From positions 7,578,520 through 7,642,519 of the forward strand of contig OZ018409.1 in assembly GCA_963969595.1 (NCBI GenBank): 64,000 nucleotides of DNA. Direction: 5' to 3'. Each line of letters begins with the position of its first letter. Position 1 is the stretch's first letter. The stretch comes from Neckera pumila (lineage: Eukaryota > Streptophyta > Bryopsida > Hypnales > Neckeraceae). Positions 23,354 to 36,510 of the stretch are shown here, piece by piece. The notes below the pieces were generated by a model. The model was given only the letters and a program-made list of their open reading frames with translations, was not told the DNA's origin and made no database searches. Both the position numbers and the translations under genes were made by a program.

Positions 23354-25551
23354 AAAATAAAGAATAATAATTATTGGGACCAATCATGGCATCTAGTGGG
23401 TTGCTTTTCAAAGACTTGAATACATGAATTTTCTAAAGATTTGAATGTTTGATACAAAGATTGTAAGTTTTAACAGTTTTACAAGTGAATAACTTTTTTA
23501 GTTCCTTGTCTTCAATAAAAATGATTGTGAAAATGATTTTCTTTAAATAAATGTAATTTTCTTCTAAAATACTAGATGTAAAGAATGAGATTGCTATCCA
23601 TCAAGATGAAATTTATATTTTGAAATGTGTAATAATAAATATATAATTAATGTCATGATACCTAGCTTGCTATGACATAATATGTTGAATATAGTTGTGC
23701 TATCATCAAGGTTTATTTCACATCAAGACTAAGACACATTGTTTCAAATTACAAATGAGTTGTTTTTTCTCCATATGTCACTACCTATTTCAAGTAATTT
23801 TGAACATAAAACCACCAAAAAAAATTATAAGTGATTCTATCACAACAAACAAATATTGAATGAGAAATTTATTCTTTAGGAGATTTATTCATTGTTAAAA
23901 AAAATCATTTTGCCCCAAAAAGTTGCCAAAATACTAACAGATTTTAGTGCATTGAAATACTTTATTTATTTATTGAAATTCAACATTCAGAAGTGCTACA
24001 ATATAGACTTGGCTATAGACTACCTCGGCATTGTGTAAAAATATTTGGAAACTTTCATCCCATAAATTGCAAGATCACCCTGTAGTATTTAAAGTTAGAA
24101 AGGTTTTTATGGCAATAATTGACATGGTCATTCATAGAGAGACTCAACTTTGTAGAGAATTTATTACAATGTAATTTTGAACTTTTTGACCATTGCACCA
24201 TTATGTTTGCCACATCCAAGTGTCTAGCATTGAAAAGATGTTAGAAAAATAGTGATTATCTTTGCAAAATTTTAGACTTTTTTGATGATTCAAATGTTGG
24301 AATAATGAGTTCTCATAGTTAGCACAAACTTTTCAATCAAAAAAGCTTCTAATTTTAAATCAAGTTTTAGTCTATAGGTTTAAAATTGACCCCAAAGTGA
24401 TATATCTAGTGCAATGAGTAAAAAATTGGAAATAAACTTTATTTGAAATTGTACTAAGCTACAATTCAATTGCCTTCACTAATGTTGAGATATTAGCATC
24501 CTATCCAACTAACCCCAAACCATCGCGTAGTGATTGATCTGTTTTTCCAATTGAAAAAATATCGTATTATACGAAGTTTATAGAAGCACATATCTTGAGC
24601 CAAAATTTTGAAAAGATTAATTTGAAATTAAATCCTTAGATACCTTTCAAATTTCATTTTATTATTTGGCCTCAAATATTTGGCAATTGATAGTTGATTG
24701 TCTTGGAATTAGGATAGTAGTTAGTATAGTATAGACTTCAATATTCCCAAGAAAAAATAAGAATTTTTCCTTTTTTTTTCTCTCATGAGAACTTAGGTAT
24801 AGGGTCTTGAACAAATAGCTTCTTGACCTCTAAGTGATAACCCTACCATGAACCCTACAATACCTCAATTACATACACATCATGTAATTCCATAGAATTT
24901 GCGCCTATTTTTAAATAAAATCTTGTATATGGTGCATTCATTGTAAACAATGATGTAATATATATGCTTATTTTTAGACAATAATGTAACCAACTAAAAT
25001 AATGATTGGAATAAAAAAATTTAGATATACAAACAAAGTAGTAGCTAGAGATGCTCTAAATTGGAAGGTAACGCATTGTAATGATGCAATAAAGTTTATA
25101 TTAATATACAAACCCATGAAACAACGATAACCACATGATAATTGTTGACAAACCACAAGTTCTAAACGTTGTGATGCCTTTAAAGGTTTGAGGAGCCCAA
25201 TTTGGGTTGCAATATGAGTTTTTTGGGGGCATTGGTCTAATCCTTTTAAAGATTTGCATGTACGTTCTTAGCTATTCATGATTATATTTGATAAAAAGTT
25301 TAAGCTTTTTTTATATAAATGATATGAGATTTGGTCTTGCAATTCTTGAACAAAGATTCTACAATGAATAGTATACTTTGTAAACATTGTGCATTTTGTT
25401 AAAAAGATTTAGACCAATTTTCAAATTATATAGCATTATTACAATGAAAAATGAAACGAATCATGTGTACATATTTGTATATATGAATGAATTTTCACGT
25501 TGTAAAAATTATTTTTCTTTTTGGATTTTGAATTCCAAAACATCCCGCATT
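23354..25551. other. AT-rich intergenic DNA, nothing recognised
   Basis: About 2.2 kb without gene-like composition or clear repeats. Confidence 0.35.
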
Positions 25552-25555
25552 TTAA

Positions 25556-26177
25556 TTTCTAAAGGACCATTGTCCCTTTGGGGGACAAATGGGAATTGGG
25601 GTAGGTACCTACAATTTCAATTTTTGTCTTGATTTTTTTAAACATTTTTTGAAGATAAAAAAATTGATTAGCTTCATGGCAATATAATTTTTTTCAAGCA
25701 ATGTCCGAGAACAAAAATTATGCTCAAATAAGCTCAAAATAGGGGAGAAGGGACCACAAAAAAAAAGTTCAAAAATTTGAATTTGAATTTTTTTTTCTCA
25801 TAGATTATATTTTTGTCTTTATGGAAAGCTTTGATTCATTGCATTTGGATGTGATATGAGAAAGTTATGAACAATCTTGTTTTTTAGGCAATTAGAGCAT
25901 CCTCTTGAAAAACAACTTATAGGATTCAATTCTAAATGCAATTTTTAGAGTTTTTAAGAAAAAAATCCATATGGTTTAAACGCAAATATCTTGCAATTTG
26001 TGCAGTCAAAATTTCTGAAATTTTTTCCACAAATTTTCATACAAACTAGGTGTAAGATCCTATGGTTAGATGTGCAGAAAAAATTTCAATCTTTTGTACT
26101 TCTTGCTATAGAAATGGCAAGTTTGACTTTTGAGTGTTTTCCGGCTGAAAAAAGGCCTTGGTCCCTTGATGTACTAA
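25556..26177 (+). mobile_element. E-family element, internally deleted, right end decayed
   Basis: TTAA at 25552-25555, then TTTCTAAAGGACCATTGTCC with the subterminal palindrome. About 300 bp present in full copies is missing near 25970. The right end (GGTCCCTTGATGTACTAAG) has lost TTAA. Confidence 0.75.
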
Positions 26178-26216
26178 GATTAGTTTGACCAATTTGTATC
26201 CAAATTTTGATTTTAA

Positions 26217-28065
26217 CCCCTAAAGGCCCATTGTCCCCTCGACGGACAAAATGGATTTCGGGCAGGCTCCTATGGTCTCAATATTTGTTGTAATTTTCTG
26301 AATTCTTTTGTAAAAATAGGAAATCACATTAGCTTTCCAAAAATGTAATTTTTATTTCAATTGGTGCCCGGTAGCAAAAGTTATGGCAGAAAAACTCCAA
26401 ATTTTAGTTCGGCGGGCAGAAAAAAATCCTCACAAAAACTTTAAATTAAATTTTCAAATTTTTTTTAATATAGATTTTATTTTCATCTACTTGTAAAGCT
26501 TTGATTCATTCCATTTGGATTTGTTATGTAAAAGTTATGGACATTCTTATTTTTCGGGCAATTAGAGCATCTTCTTGAAAAAATAACTTGTAGGATTCAT
26601 TTTTGAACTCAATGTTGACAATTTAAAACAAAAAAAAGTTGCACAAGGTTAACCCCTAAAGGTTATAGACTATGTTTTCACCAAAAACACTCCAAAACTG
26701 CCATCTCTACTACAAGTACCAAATTTTAGAAAAAAAACATTTTTTGACACATGTAACCATAGGATCTTGTAGTAAACTTGTTTGAGAATATGTAGAAAAA
26801 ATTTCAGAATTTTCCACCTTGTAGATTGCAAGATATTAACATTTGAATTGACAAAAACCGTTTTTTGGACCCTGCGAAAAACCGGGCAGCTGCACTTCAC
26901 AAGGTCACATTTAAATGAAAAAATGCCCAAAATGGTGGTTACTCCTTGGATTCATTCTTCAAAGCAAGTTGGCTACATGCTTGAAAATTTTCAGATCATT
27001 TGGAATTATACAACATATAGGAAAAAAATATTAAGTAGAAAGAAATAGAGAATGATTCAAAACACAAAATTGTTAAGAATTTAATTATGGAATTGAAAAA
27101 TGTCAATCCCAACGGTTGTAATGTTTTAATAAATATTATACATCCTATGTTTTTATTTTTTTCAAAAAATATAAAAAATGGAGTTAAATAAAGGACTTCA
27201 AAGTTTATTTCAGAGTAGGGAATCCATAACTGTCCGCAAATTAGAACACCTCATAATTTTTATCTCATAAATCAAAACGGAATATTTCAAAGCTTTACAC
27301 GTGTATATAAACCTAAAGAACCAATTTCAAATTTTTATTTTTCTTAAAAGCGATTTTTCAGAATTTTTTTGAGCTGCCCGCCGACCATTGAAAATGACAT
27401 GTCATCCAATAACTTTTTAACCATGTAGTCAAAAGCTTTGAAAATTGTTGGGCCCTAAAGCTACTCCTTGGGCACACATTGTGTGAAATTTTCAAAGAAA
27501 AAAAATAAAATTTCCATCCACAATGAGCTGCCCAAAATTGCTATGTTGCCAAAAAACGCCATTTGGTCCTTTAGGGGTTAAGATTTCTTGCTAGAACAAT
27601 CTCACCATTGAGATTAGTATATTTCAACCCTATCTTAGAGCTATTAAAGATCTCATTTTTCTTTCAATCTTGAATCTACTTCTACTTAACAAATTTTTAA
27701 TGAGTGAAAACTAATTGTTTCTTTTTTGAATTTCTTTTCCTAGATTCTCAACTCAATTCATCATCATATAAAATTAGAAATTCAAAATGATTAGAGCAAA
27801 AATTTTAAGTTATAAAGGTTCAAAGCCAAAAAATGTAGTTGAACAAGGTGCAAAAAAACTTGATTCCTTCACTTTAAATGCAAATATCTTGCAATCTACA
27901 TGGTCAAAGTTTCTAAAATTTCTTCCACACATTCTTACACTAGTGTAGTACAAGATCCTATGGTCAAATATGCAAAAAACACATTATATTTTTTTTTGCT
28001 CTTTGCTATAGAAATGGCAGTTTTGAGTGTTTTTTGATGGAAAAAGGGCCTTGGGCCTTTAGGGA
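26217..28065 (+). mobile_element. E-family element split by a nested subfamily-B element
   Basis: TTAA at 26213-26216 and 28066-28069; left end CCCCTAAAGGCCCATTGTCC, right end GGGCCTTTAGGGA. The host sequence runs to 26648 and resumes at 27582. Confidence 0.83.
26653..27577 (-). mobile_element. E-family subfamily-B element nested in an E element
   Basis: TTAA at 26649-26652 and 27578-27581; ends CCCCTAAAGGTTATAG and GGTCCTTTAGGGG. Host without insert: CACAAGG-TTAA-GATTTCTTGCTAG. The copy at 52905 reads CACAAGG-TTGG-GTTTTTTTGCTAG, same length, so one TTAA was duplicated. Confidence 0.87.
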
Positions 28066-28069
28066 TTAA

Positions 28070-29056
28070 GAAAATTTCCCACATTTGATTTAGATTTTTG
28101 AATTCAATAAAACTTTTTGCCCCCAATATTAAAATTTTGAAATATGTTCAAAAAAGAAAAACCATAAAAAAAAATTAAAATAGGGATATGTCTTAAAATA
28201 AACTATAAATAAAAATATAGTTATTTTATTAAATTTGAACATTCCAAAAAATTGAAAATTTTAAGGTCATTTATTTTCACATTTTTGAATGTATGAGAAT
28301 TTTTTAGCTCAAAAAAATCTAGTTCCCTTCTTTCTCATGAAATTTGATATACACCTTTAGATAGTGTATACAAAGAATCTGATATCTTTGTAAGCATACA
28401 ATATCTATGTATGAATTTCTTAGAATGATTATATAAAATTGACACTCTCAAACCATCTAAAATTCATTTTGTACCAAAAGTGATTTTCTATATTTTTCCA
28501 TGATTTTTTAAAACTATCAAAAAAGACTCATTTAGTGCACCAAGGACACAAAATGTTATATCAGCCTTTAGTATATTCATCCTGAAGTCATATCACTGGA
28601 CAAAAATACTATTGATTTTTGAAAAAATTTAACTTCAATTTAAATTACCTCAAATTCTACAAGGTCAAATTCTTTGAAAAGTGGAAATTTCTCTAATAAA
28701 TTTGACAATAATTAATAAGATCGTAGCATAAAAAATGTCTCAAATTTTGGGAGGTCAAATTCTTTGAAAATTAGATTTTTGTTTGATTTAATAGTAATTT
28801 AATAGTAAACATTACAATCTTTCAATCCATGCAATCAAATGGTTTTAAATTTTTTTCCACACATTGCCTTACTTTCTTAGTACACTTTTGTATGGTTGAA
28901 ATTTAAAATAATAATAATAATAATAATTTTTTATTTTAGACAATGCATCAAAAATTAGCAGTCTTTTACTTTTCCTCTTCCAAAGCATCTTCTTGTGCCT
29001 TTTAGGTTGAGGGTTTAATTTGAAAGGACTAGAGTAGAGTTTTTTTCAAAATTGGA
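28070..29056. other. AT-rich intergenic DNA
   Basis: Contains an (AAT)n microsatellite at about 28907-28927. No gene seen. Confidence 0.4.
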
Positions 29057-29277
29057 GTAAGGTAATTACACCTAAAATCACACAAATAAGCAATTCAACA
29101 TGGTTCCCAGTATAATATTGATTTTTTTTTTATAAAGTCGTGTTGGTAGTCAAAAGAGATTCTAGATTTTATTAGAATGCATTAATTTTTTGGACACCAT
29201 GTGAATAGTACATTATTGGCAAGAATCTTGACTTTGCATTTTTAGAAAGCAGCTGAAATTAGATGTAGTTACCTTAG
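29057..29277. mobile_element. D-family MITE, intact copy
   Basis: About 220 bp with inverted termini GTAAGGTAATTACACCTAA and AGATGTAGTTACCTTAG. Its interior (TTTGGACACCATGTGAATAG, CAAAAG...GATTCTAGA) matches the D copy at 17476 in the opposite orientation. Confidence 0.75.
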
Positions 29278-29442
29278 TTCTTCTTCTTTTGACCAGTTTT
29301 TATGATCAATACATTTTTATTCTTTTACAGAACCTTTTTGAACAATGATTTTGAGCGCCCAAGGGTGAATATGTTATTATTTACTCTAGATACATGATTC
29401 ATTACAGTAGGGGAATTACCAACGTCTAAAGAATTATTAGGG

Positions 29443-29858
29443 GTAAGGTAGAAGGCTCAAATTCTGGAGGGTCATTTAGAACGGCCATATAGACTCACTT
29501 GGAATGGGCATGAGGTGATCTTTAAATGGACCTTTTATAGTCATTGAATGGTTCAATAAAAAAAAGTTAGTTTATTGCAAGAGCCACTCGTTGTCTTGCT
29601 TTCTTCATCTCTCTCTAGAAGTTGCAAGTGAACGGGTTTATGTAAGACCTAGGGTTATAAATAGGGACCTATGCCACATCTTGTTTGAAAATTCATAAGT
29701 AATTAAAAAATGCTTCAAAAAATATGAAACGACTTGTGTTACAATCAAAATCTATTTCTCTTTGTCTGAAAAATGAGCAAAAAATAATCCCATCCAAGAA
29801 ACCACATGAAAAAGGCGGACCAGCCCTTAGATGCTCGCTTTTAGAGCTCCTACCTTAC
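29443..29858 (+). mobile_element. G-family MITE, copy 1
   Basis: Termini GTAAGGTAGAAGGCTC and GAGCTCCTACCTTAC. It contains CCTAGGGTTATAAATAGGGACC and CCACATGAAAAAGGCGGACCAGCCC, both repeated in inverse at 30469. Confidence 0.7.
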
Positions 29859-30468
29859 ACATGAAAGAATTGGGGAGACTCACACAGAGTCCCAGCAAAT
29901 AAATGTCCTTCAGTTTGCTTGAAACTGCTGTGTTGAAAAGGACCAACAAATTGTCCATTTGTTAAAAAAAAAAAAGGACCAACAAATTTGGAGTTGTGTC
30001 CTCGCTGGCTGGACCGCCGAACTCCCCACCATTGAGTGACAGATACTCAATCGAGAATTGGTCTCAATTTTTTTCTAAAGGGCACTAAATGCATGTTAGT
30101 CCCTTGCCTCTAGAGTAGTACTACAAGTTTCTCTCACCCAATAAGCTTCTTACGTCACAGGGAGGCTCCTACGTATGGACGCAGGCCGTGCAAGGTCAAA
30201 ATAATTTTTCATGATTCAAAAGTTGACTCATGTCCCTGCAATGCCCGCTGTCTTTGTACAAATTTCATTTAGTTTGGACATGGAAATCTAGACATTGGGG
30301 GGGCATAGGACACCTTGCACTTTCAACTTTTTGAACCAGCATTCCAAAGAAGATCATACTGAATCATAAAATGGTTCATTTTCCAAGCCATTTATACGTT
30401 ACTAGGCGTTTTGTTTTGTTTGCTATGGTGGGATCTATGGGACCGTGTGTTCCCTGTTCGCATTCTTA

Positions 30469-31177
30469 GTAAGGTAGGAGACTCAGAAACTGACCATTTA
30501 AGGGCTGGTCTTGCCTTTTTCATGTGGTTCCTTGGATGGGAATATTTTTAGCTCATTTAAAAAAAAAGAGAAATAGATGAGGAATCTAACAGACTGAAGT
30601 CATTTCATATTTTTTGGATCATTTTTGAATTAGTTATGAATTTTCAAATGAGATGTGTCGTAGGTCCCTATTTATGACCCTAGGTCTTCCATGAACCGTT
30701 CACTTGGAATTCTAAAGAAAGATGGCAAAAGCAAAGAGAATGATTGGCTCTTGCAATAAATAATGCTTTTTTCCTTGATTCATTCAATGACTATAGTGAT
30801 CACTTTTAGAACCGCCTCATGTCCATTTCACAACCATTTATAGGGGCCATTCTTAATCATTACATGAGATTCGGGGGTCTTAGAAGGCTCTGAGTTCCCC
30901 TACTGTCTGCTGCGTTCCTGCAGTCTGGAAACGCAGCAGTAGCAGCTGGCTGACGTGGTCGAGCAACTGCCACGTCACTTTTTGAAAAAAAAAAATTTTT
31001 TTTTTTGCTTAAAATGATATTTTGGTGAATTTTTTTTTTTTTTAATTTTTTTTTTCTGACACACTTGTACCGACGTTCACTGGATCTGGGCAGATCAAGG
31101 AACAGGCCTGAAACGGCCCTCCAAGACCCCCAAATATCATCTAATGGCCCTTGCAATTTCAGAGCCTTCTACCTTAC
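30469..31177 (-). mobile_element. G-family MITE, copy 2, inverted and carrying an H element
   Basis: Starts GTAAGGTAGGAGACTC and ends GAGCCTTCTACCTTAC, the reverse complement of copy 1. An H element at 30858-31146 accounts for its extra length. Confidence 0.72.
30858..31146 (-). mobile_element. H-family MITE nested in a G element
   Basis: Ends CATTACATGAGATTCGGGGG and CCCCCAAATATCATCTAATG. The core GCAGCTGGCTGACGTGGTCG and CCACGTCACTTTTTG matches the H copy at 20684. Confidence 0.8.
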
Positions 31178-32470
31178 TGTTGGAGAATCCACAATGTTCA
31201 AGGATGCATGGACTTTGTTTCATGGCGTTCCGACTCACGGCATAGAAGATATTGAATTTTGAAGTTTTTTTAAGTCGAAAAAATAAAAAAATACTTTTAT
31301 TTTACTTTATTATATTGTGGCAATGGCATAGAGCACATTAGTTCAATCATATTTTAAATGAGTTTTTTTTGTTTTTTTTGTTTTTTTTGTTATATAGAAC
31401 CATATGTCCCCAAACTGTGTTTTGGATACCGTTGAAAAGCCCTCAACAAGGAGGGGTGCATAAATTTTGTTTTGTGGCGTTTTGACTTAGGAAAGAAAAC
31501 ATATTGAATTTCAAAAAAAATATTATGAATTAAGAGATTAGAAATAATTATTTTAATTTTAATTTTAATATATTATGACAATGGCATAAGGTACATGGCA
31601 TACTAGTTCATAAATTGGTACATTGTTCACCCTCTAAATGACCACTTTTTGCTATTGTGCCTAATTAATATTTATTAGACTAGTCAAATTCTCATATTTC
31701 CTTGTTGACTTTTAAAATTATGTTCTAACACATAAAAGAATGGGACATTTAGATATTGTCTGCAAAAGTCATGAAGGATCAATGTTTTTTTTTATAGATG
31801 TTCTAAAATCATTTCTTCTACATAGGTACATATTGATTTGGAGATGTATAGAGAGTGATGATGGCCATTTTGAGTCGGTGGCGCATTTGGGGTATGTGAG
31901 CCATTACATTGGTTTACAAATTAAAAATAGGAAAATTTAGACAATTTAAGTGAAATTGCAAGTTAGGAATTAGTGGTTGGAAGAATTTAATCCATAATCA
32001 TAAACTAATGAATTTTCCAATGGATAGGAATGGGAATTTTATGACAATGGTGTGTAATTTTAGAAAATGCAAAATTCCTCTCACCTTGACTTAGCATGAG
32101 AAATGTTGATTTCATGAAGCAAAAAAGTTAACTAAAACTTCTATTTAATTCATTTGCTTCTAAAATGCGAAGTTCCATGAGAGAAGTTAGAAATGAGTAG
32201 CAACCTAGAAAATTTATTGAGTAGGTTTTGTTCAATCATTTCTATGGGCTTGGAGAAGGTTTGTTTGAAGTTAAAGTGAGAAGATGGAGCCTAGGCTAGG
32301 AGCATCAACTTTAGAAGGCAAGATCGAGAAAACCACGAAGAATTGGCAGCTCAAATTTGATGGGTTGGTGTGCCTTTGAGCTAACTTTCGAAAATCCTAG
32401 GCACACTTCATTTGAAGCGAGGACGAGGCGGTGGTGATTGATTTTGTTATGGAGTGTTTGTTGCCGTGTG
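31178..32470. other. AT-rich intergenic DNA
   Basis: Contains TTTTTTTTG repeats near 31363-31391. An open frame at 31740-31940 has no recognisable family. Confidence 0.35.
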
Positions 32471-32830
32471 GATTTCAAGAGGCAACTTTGAGGAAAGAGA
32501 TCCAAAAAACCCAACTACTTTGAAAATTATTTTTAGTGATCTTGTGATTGGTTAAGTTGAATTTTCAACAAGCCTAGTTTCATGTCAAATGGACCTACAA
32601 TGAGGCTTTGGTGGATGTTTTAGTGACGGAGGTCTTCTGTCACTTTGATTTGGAGTAGTGACTTTGAGGAAGAAGATTGGGAGGACCACAAGGAATTTTA
32701 GTGGGCTAGTTTTTAGTGAAGTCAAACTTCTAAAAAGACTAGATTCATGTCAAATGGACAAACTATGAGGTGGTGGTAGACACTTTAGCAACTCAAGGCC
32801 ACATGGATTTGGTACTCTCTTTCTAGATGG
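32470..32830. repeat. Degenerate tandem repeat (period about 165-170 bp)
   Basis: Shared blocks AACTTTGAGGAA or GACTTTGAGGAA (32480s and 32650s), CATGTCAAATGGAC (32581 and 32746) and TACAATGAGG or ACTATGAGG, each spaced about 165-170 bp. It may be relic coding DNA, but no frame is maintained. Confidence 0.5.
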
Positions 32831-33714
32831 ATGCATAGTTTGGTGTCCTAATAACCTTGTCATAAGGTTGATTTTAGAAAGGGGTATGTATTCCAAAGTG
32901 AATACCACAAATTATTATATTTTCTTATATTAATTTTGGATTAAAAATATTAAAACTTTATGAAAGAGACATCTATTTATTTTTTTGACAACCAATGTCT
33001 ATTAATATTGATTTATGGATTCTTAAAGATAAATATATAGACTATCACAATAGTTAATTTTTATACATGTGGACCTCTTTTAAAATATAAATACATAGAA
33101 TTGGTTTATAGTGACTAATAAGTATAAATGAAAACATTTTTGATCTAGAAATGAAATTTTTAGTACCAACATCTATGTACTTCATATTTTTATTTTATAT
33201 TGTGAAAGTTAGGTCTAGTCTTTGGAAGTCATTTTCTCATGGATTTCATTTTTTCAATTTATTTTCTTTTCTTTGCATAGTTTATTTGAAGTTCTAAGTG
33301 GGCATATTTTCCAAAAAAATTCCATTTATAAAGGCTCTCTTTATTAAGGCTCTCCTTAGGTCAAGCCTCTCCTTAGATGGTTGATTAGAAAATCAATATG
33401 CGACAGTATTGAGACACCAAATCATGCATCCACCCTTCGCTTTAACTCTCTTGATGTTATGAATGGCAAATCTCGGTGGTGTGTCACGCTGGGATTGGCT
33501 TTTAGTAGTGCAGTTTATTTCCAAAGCTGTGTTGCTCCGCAACAAGCAATGAGCGATGAACATCTTCGGGAGAATAAACCACATTTTGTCAATGAAGTGA
33601 CAAATTAAAGAATTCTATTAACAAACAAGTGCTCTGTTGGCAAGAATTGATCCCTATCGGAGCTTGCATATCGACAAGTATCACCTCGACTCACGTGGCT
33701 TCTAGTAATGTCCA

Positions 33715-33806
33715 ATAACCTCCTCAAGGAAGTAGGTTCTCGATGGAACCCCCACAGTGCTACCGCACCTTGGTTCTCCACCGAGAACCTACCCCCTCTC
33801 GGAGGT
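33715..33806. repeat. Short inverted repeat with TATA-like right flank
   Basis: TAACCTCC...GTAGGTTCTCG...GGAACC pairs with GGTTCTCC...CGAGAACCTACC...GGAGGTTA in a roughly 37-bp imperfect stem. TTATATAATCC follows directly. It could be an LTR or MITE fragment. Confidence 0.5.
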
Positions 33807-33852
33807 TATATAATCCTTTGTATCTCACAAGGCATAGATGACTAATCTACTA

Positions 33853-33905
33853 CTACATCTATTTCTAAATAATATCAGCATTTCCTATGTAAAACACAGA
33901 GGGAG
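33853..33905 (-). mobile_element. Stowaway-like MITE, internally deleted
   Basis: 53 bp with TA outside both ends (33851-33852 and 33906-33907). The right end CAGAGGGAG is the inverse of the CTCCCTCTG terminus at 42605, and CTATTTCTAAATAATATCAG matches that element's other arm. Confidence 0.6.
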
Positions 33906-34843
33906 TATAATTTACTCCACAAATTAATTCATTGAATTTCATTCCTCTTAAGCATGACAAATGCCCACAATAATGTAGTGATGCTTACATGTAGTATCAT
34001 GTGACAGACACAAGCCATCCCTCAAGGTGTCAAAATTTATTAATTAGACATGATGGCAAATGGTGCATCATTCATTCACATTGAGCGAAAGTTAAGTTAG
34101 CACAACATTTAATCGTTTCTGGACTTGTCTGAGAGGTTAACATAGCATCTTTCAATTTAACAAACTCAATCTGTCTCTAATCTGGAGGTAAATAATGTGA
34201 ATGTACAGTCCACAAAGTAACTTAACATTGAAGTACATTCTGAAAGACTTCCATCTAGACTGCAAGTGCCCTCCTAATTTATGGTCTCACTCTCCTCGAC
34301 TTCAATCCAGCTGTAATTTCTACTACTAATAGTGTTAAATACTTAGGCCTACAGGCTGTGGATTATTTTTATTTTTATTTTTATTTTTGAAACAAATGAA
34401 ACAAAAGGCTGTGGATTTGAAAGCATGCCCATCATGAGAAGTTCAGAGGCATCCTCAGACTGAACTTACAAAAGTTATTCCTCCATTTATGATTGTTCCC
34501 CTATTTCCTCAAATGTAAGCTTAGGTCAGAGGATGAGCAACACAAAAGAATAGTGTAGGGGAGAACTGCAGCTCATTCTTGTTGTTATCTGCTGCAAAAT
34601 CAACCTTTACAGATTCTTGCCTACAATGCACATCTTCTGAATAGGAGAGATGAAGATTGATACTGGATAGGCTACAAATCAATCCACACTTTGAAATTTA
34701 TAATTTATACATACCATGCTCAAAAAGTCCATAGTGAGAGATCTTGAAATGCTCTTTCAATTGTCAACAAGACCTGACAAAAAGCAAGATAGATTAATGA
34801 TAGGAACCATATTCAAATGTTTAAATTGAAAGCTTGTAAGCAT

Positions 34844-35175
34844 AAGGTAACAGGTCCAAGAAATCGCCCATTTAAGAGCTGAAAGTGAATTTTGGACAGG
34901 CAAAACTTCTTCCAATAATTTTCAGTAAATATTTCTTGAAAGACAAGAGGAATTGGGATCTAACCCAAGTCGTTTCATAATTTTTGGAGCTTCCTAGAAT
35001 TAGTTATGAAAATTTGAAGTTGAAGTGGCATAGGGCTCTAAAATTGCCCACCCCCTAAAGTGTACACTGTTTAAACATTGCCCAAGGCTATGAAAAAGTA
35101 GCATGTACAAGCAGTGTACATTTGAATAGGGTAGGCAATTTTAGAGCCTGTACAATTTCAGAGCCTGTTATCTTA
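34844..35175 (+). mobile_element. G-like element, divergent
   Basis: Left TAAGGTAACAGG, then CGCCCATTTAAGAGCTG as in the G copy at 30469; right GAGCCTGTTATCTTAG. It also shares CGTTTCATAATTTTTGGAGC and ATTAGTTATGAAAA with the other copies. Confidence 0.5.
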
Positions 35176-35452
35176 GTTATCTTACAAAAGCACTCAACAA
35201 TCGTGTTACTTTTTCATATAGAAGTTACATTCTTCTTTGTTAGAAGACAATCTTTTATTCATTTCATTTAGATTTGTTATGAGAAAGTTATAGACATTCT
35301 TGTTTTGGGGACAATTAGAGCATCTTCTTGAAAAAACAAACTTCTAGGATGCATTTATGAGTGTAATTTTTCAAATTTTTCAGTTTTTTTTTTTTTTCTT
35401 GGTTTATATTACTTGCTAGAACAATCTCACCATTGGGAGAAGTGCATTTTAA

Positions 35453-35959
35453 TCATACTACTAAAATCACAACGACCTCTATAATATCACAATTCAATTT
35501 TGAAAAATATTATAGAAATTCAATTGCTTTTGTAATAGCCATAGGATACTTTCTACTATATATTATGTATTCTTTTCTTGAAATATTTGAAAATCAAATA
35601 AATACATCTAAAAAAATTTCAAAGAAACTTTTCAGACAACAAAAGTATAGATAAATTCCATGTCTTTTTAAAATGTGATATTAAAGAATAAGGAAGCACC
35701 AACCGCTAGCATTGCTCTACATATTCAAATATCAAGATTCTACTTACATTGTTCACTTTATTAATTTATTCTTATTGCAATGTTTTCATCTTTGCAAAGG
35801 TTATTTTGTAAAAATTATGATATAAAGATTTTCTTAACTACTTTATATTGCACTATATAAATTTTTTCAAAGAATATTGTATGAAGATGTCAATATTTAC
35901 ACACACATATATACTTACTTACATACTTAATGCGTAGCAAAACAAGCGCCAATCGCTAG
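35453..35959 (+). mobile_element. Helitron-like element, copy 1
   Basis: Starts TCATACTACTAAAATCACAA, ends GCGCCAATCGCTAG, and sits between A and T with no target duplication. TC start, CTAG (CTRR) end and A/T insertion are Helitron hallmarks. AGCG-CCAAT-CGCT next to the end could be a short stem. 507 bp, no Rep/helicase, so non-autonomous. Confidence 0.8.
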
Positions 35960-36510
35960 TCATACTACTAAAATCATAGCGACCTCTATAATATCACAAA
36001 TCAAATTTTTGAATAATATCATAGAAATTCAATTGCTTTTGTAATAGCCATAGGATACTTTCTATTATATATTATGTATTCTTTTCATGAAATATTTGAA
36101 AATCAAATGGATACTTCTAAAAGAATTTCAAAGAAACTTTTCAGACAACAAAACTATAGATAAACTCCATGCCTTTCTAAAATGTGATATTAAAGAATAA
36201 AGAAGCACCAACCGCTAGCGTTGCTCTACATATTCAAATGTGAAGATTCTACTTACATTATTCACTTGATAATTTATTTTTATTGCAATGTTTTCATCTT
36301 TGCAAAGGTTATTTTGTAAAAATTATAATATAAAGATTTTCTTTAATTACTTTATATTGCACTATATAAAATTTTCCAAAGAATATTGTATGAGGATGTC
36401 AATATTTTCATTTAAAGATTATACATACCTTGTTTATCTACATTCTATCACATGAAAAATTGATGAAAGTAATATATTTAATGCATAGCAAAGCAAGCGC
36501 CAATTGCTAG
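35960..36510 (+). mobile_element. Helitron-like element, copy 2 (head-to-tail)
   Basis: Begins TCATACTACTAAAATCATAG directly after CTAG of copy 1 and ends GCGCCAATTGCTAG before a T. About 90% like copy 1, with about 45 extra bases near its 3' half. Confidence 0.8.

Noticed and set aside
26670..27048. Pairs of 70-90 codon frames in E elements (also near 14309, 15784, 18671)
   Set aside because: They lie in repeats whose other copies carry stops and indels in the same frame, and the translations are Phe/Lys/Ile-rich as in AT-rich non-coding DNA.
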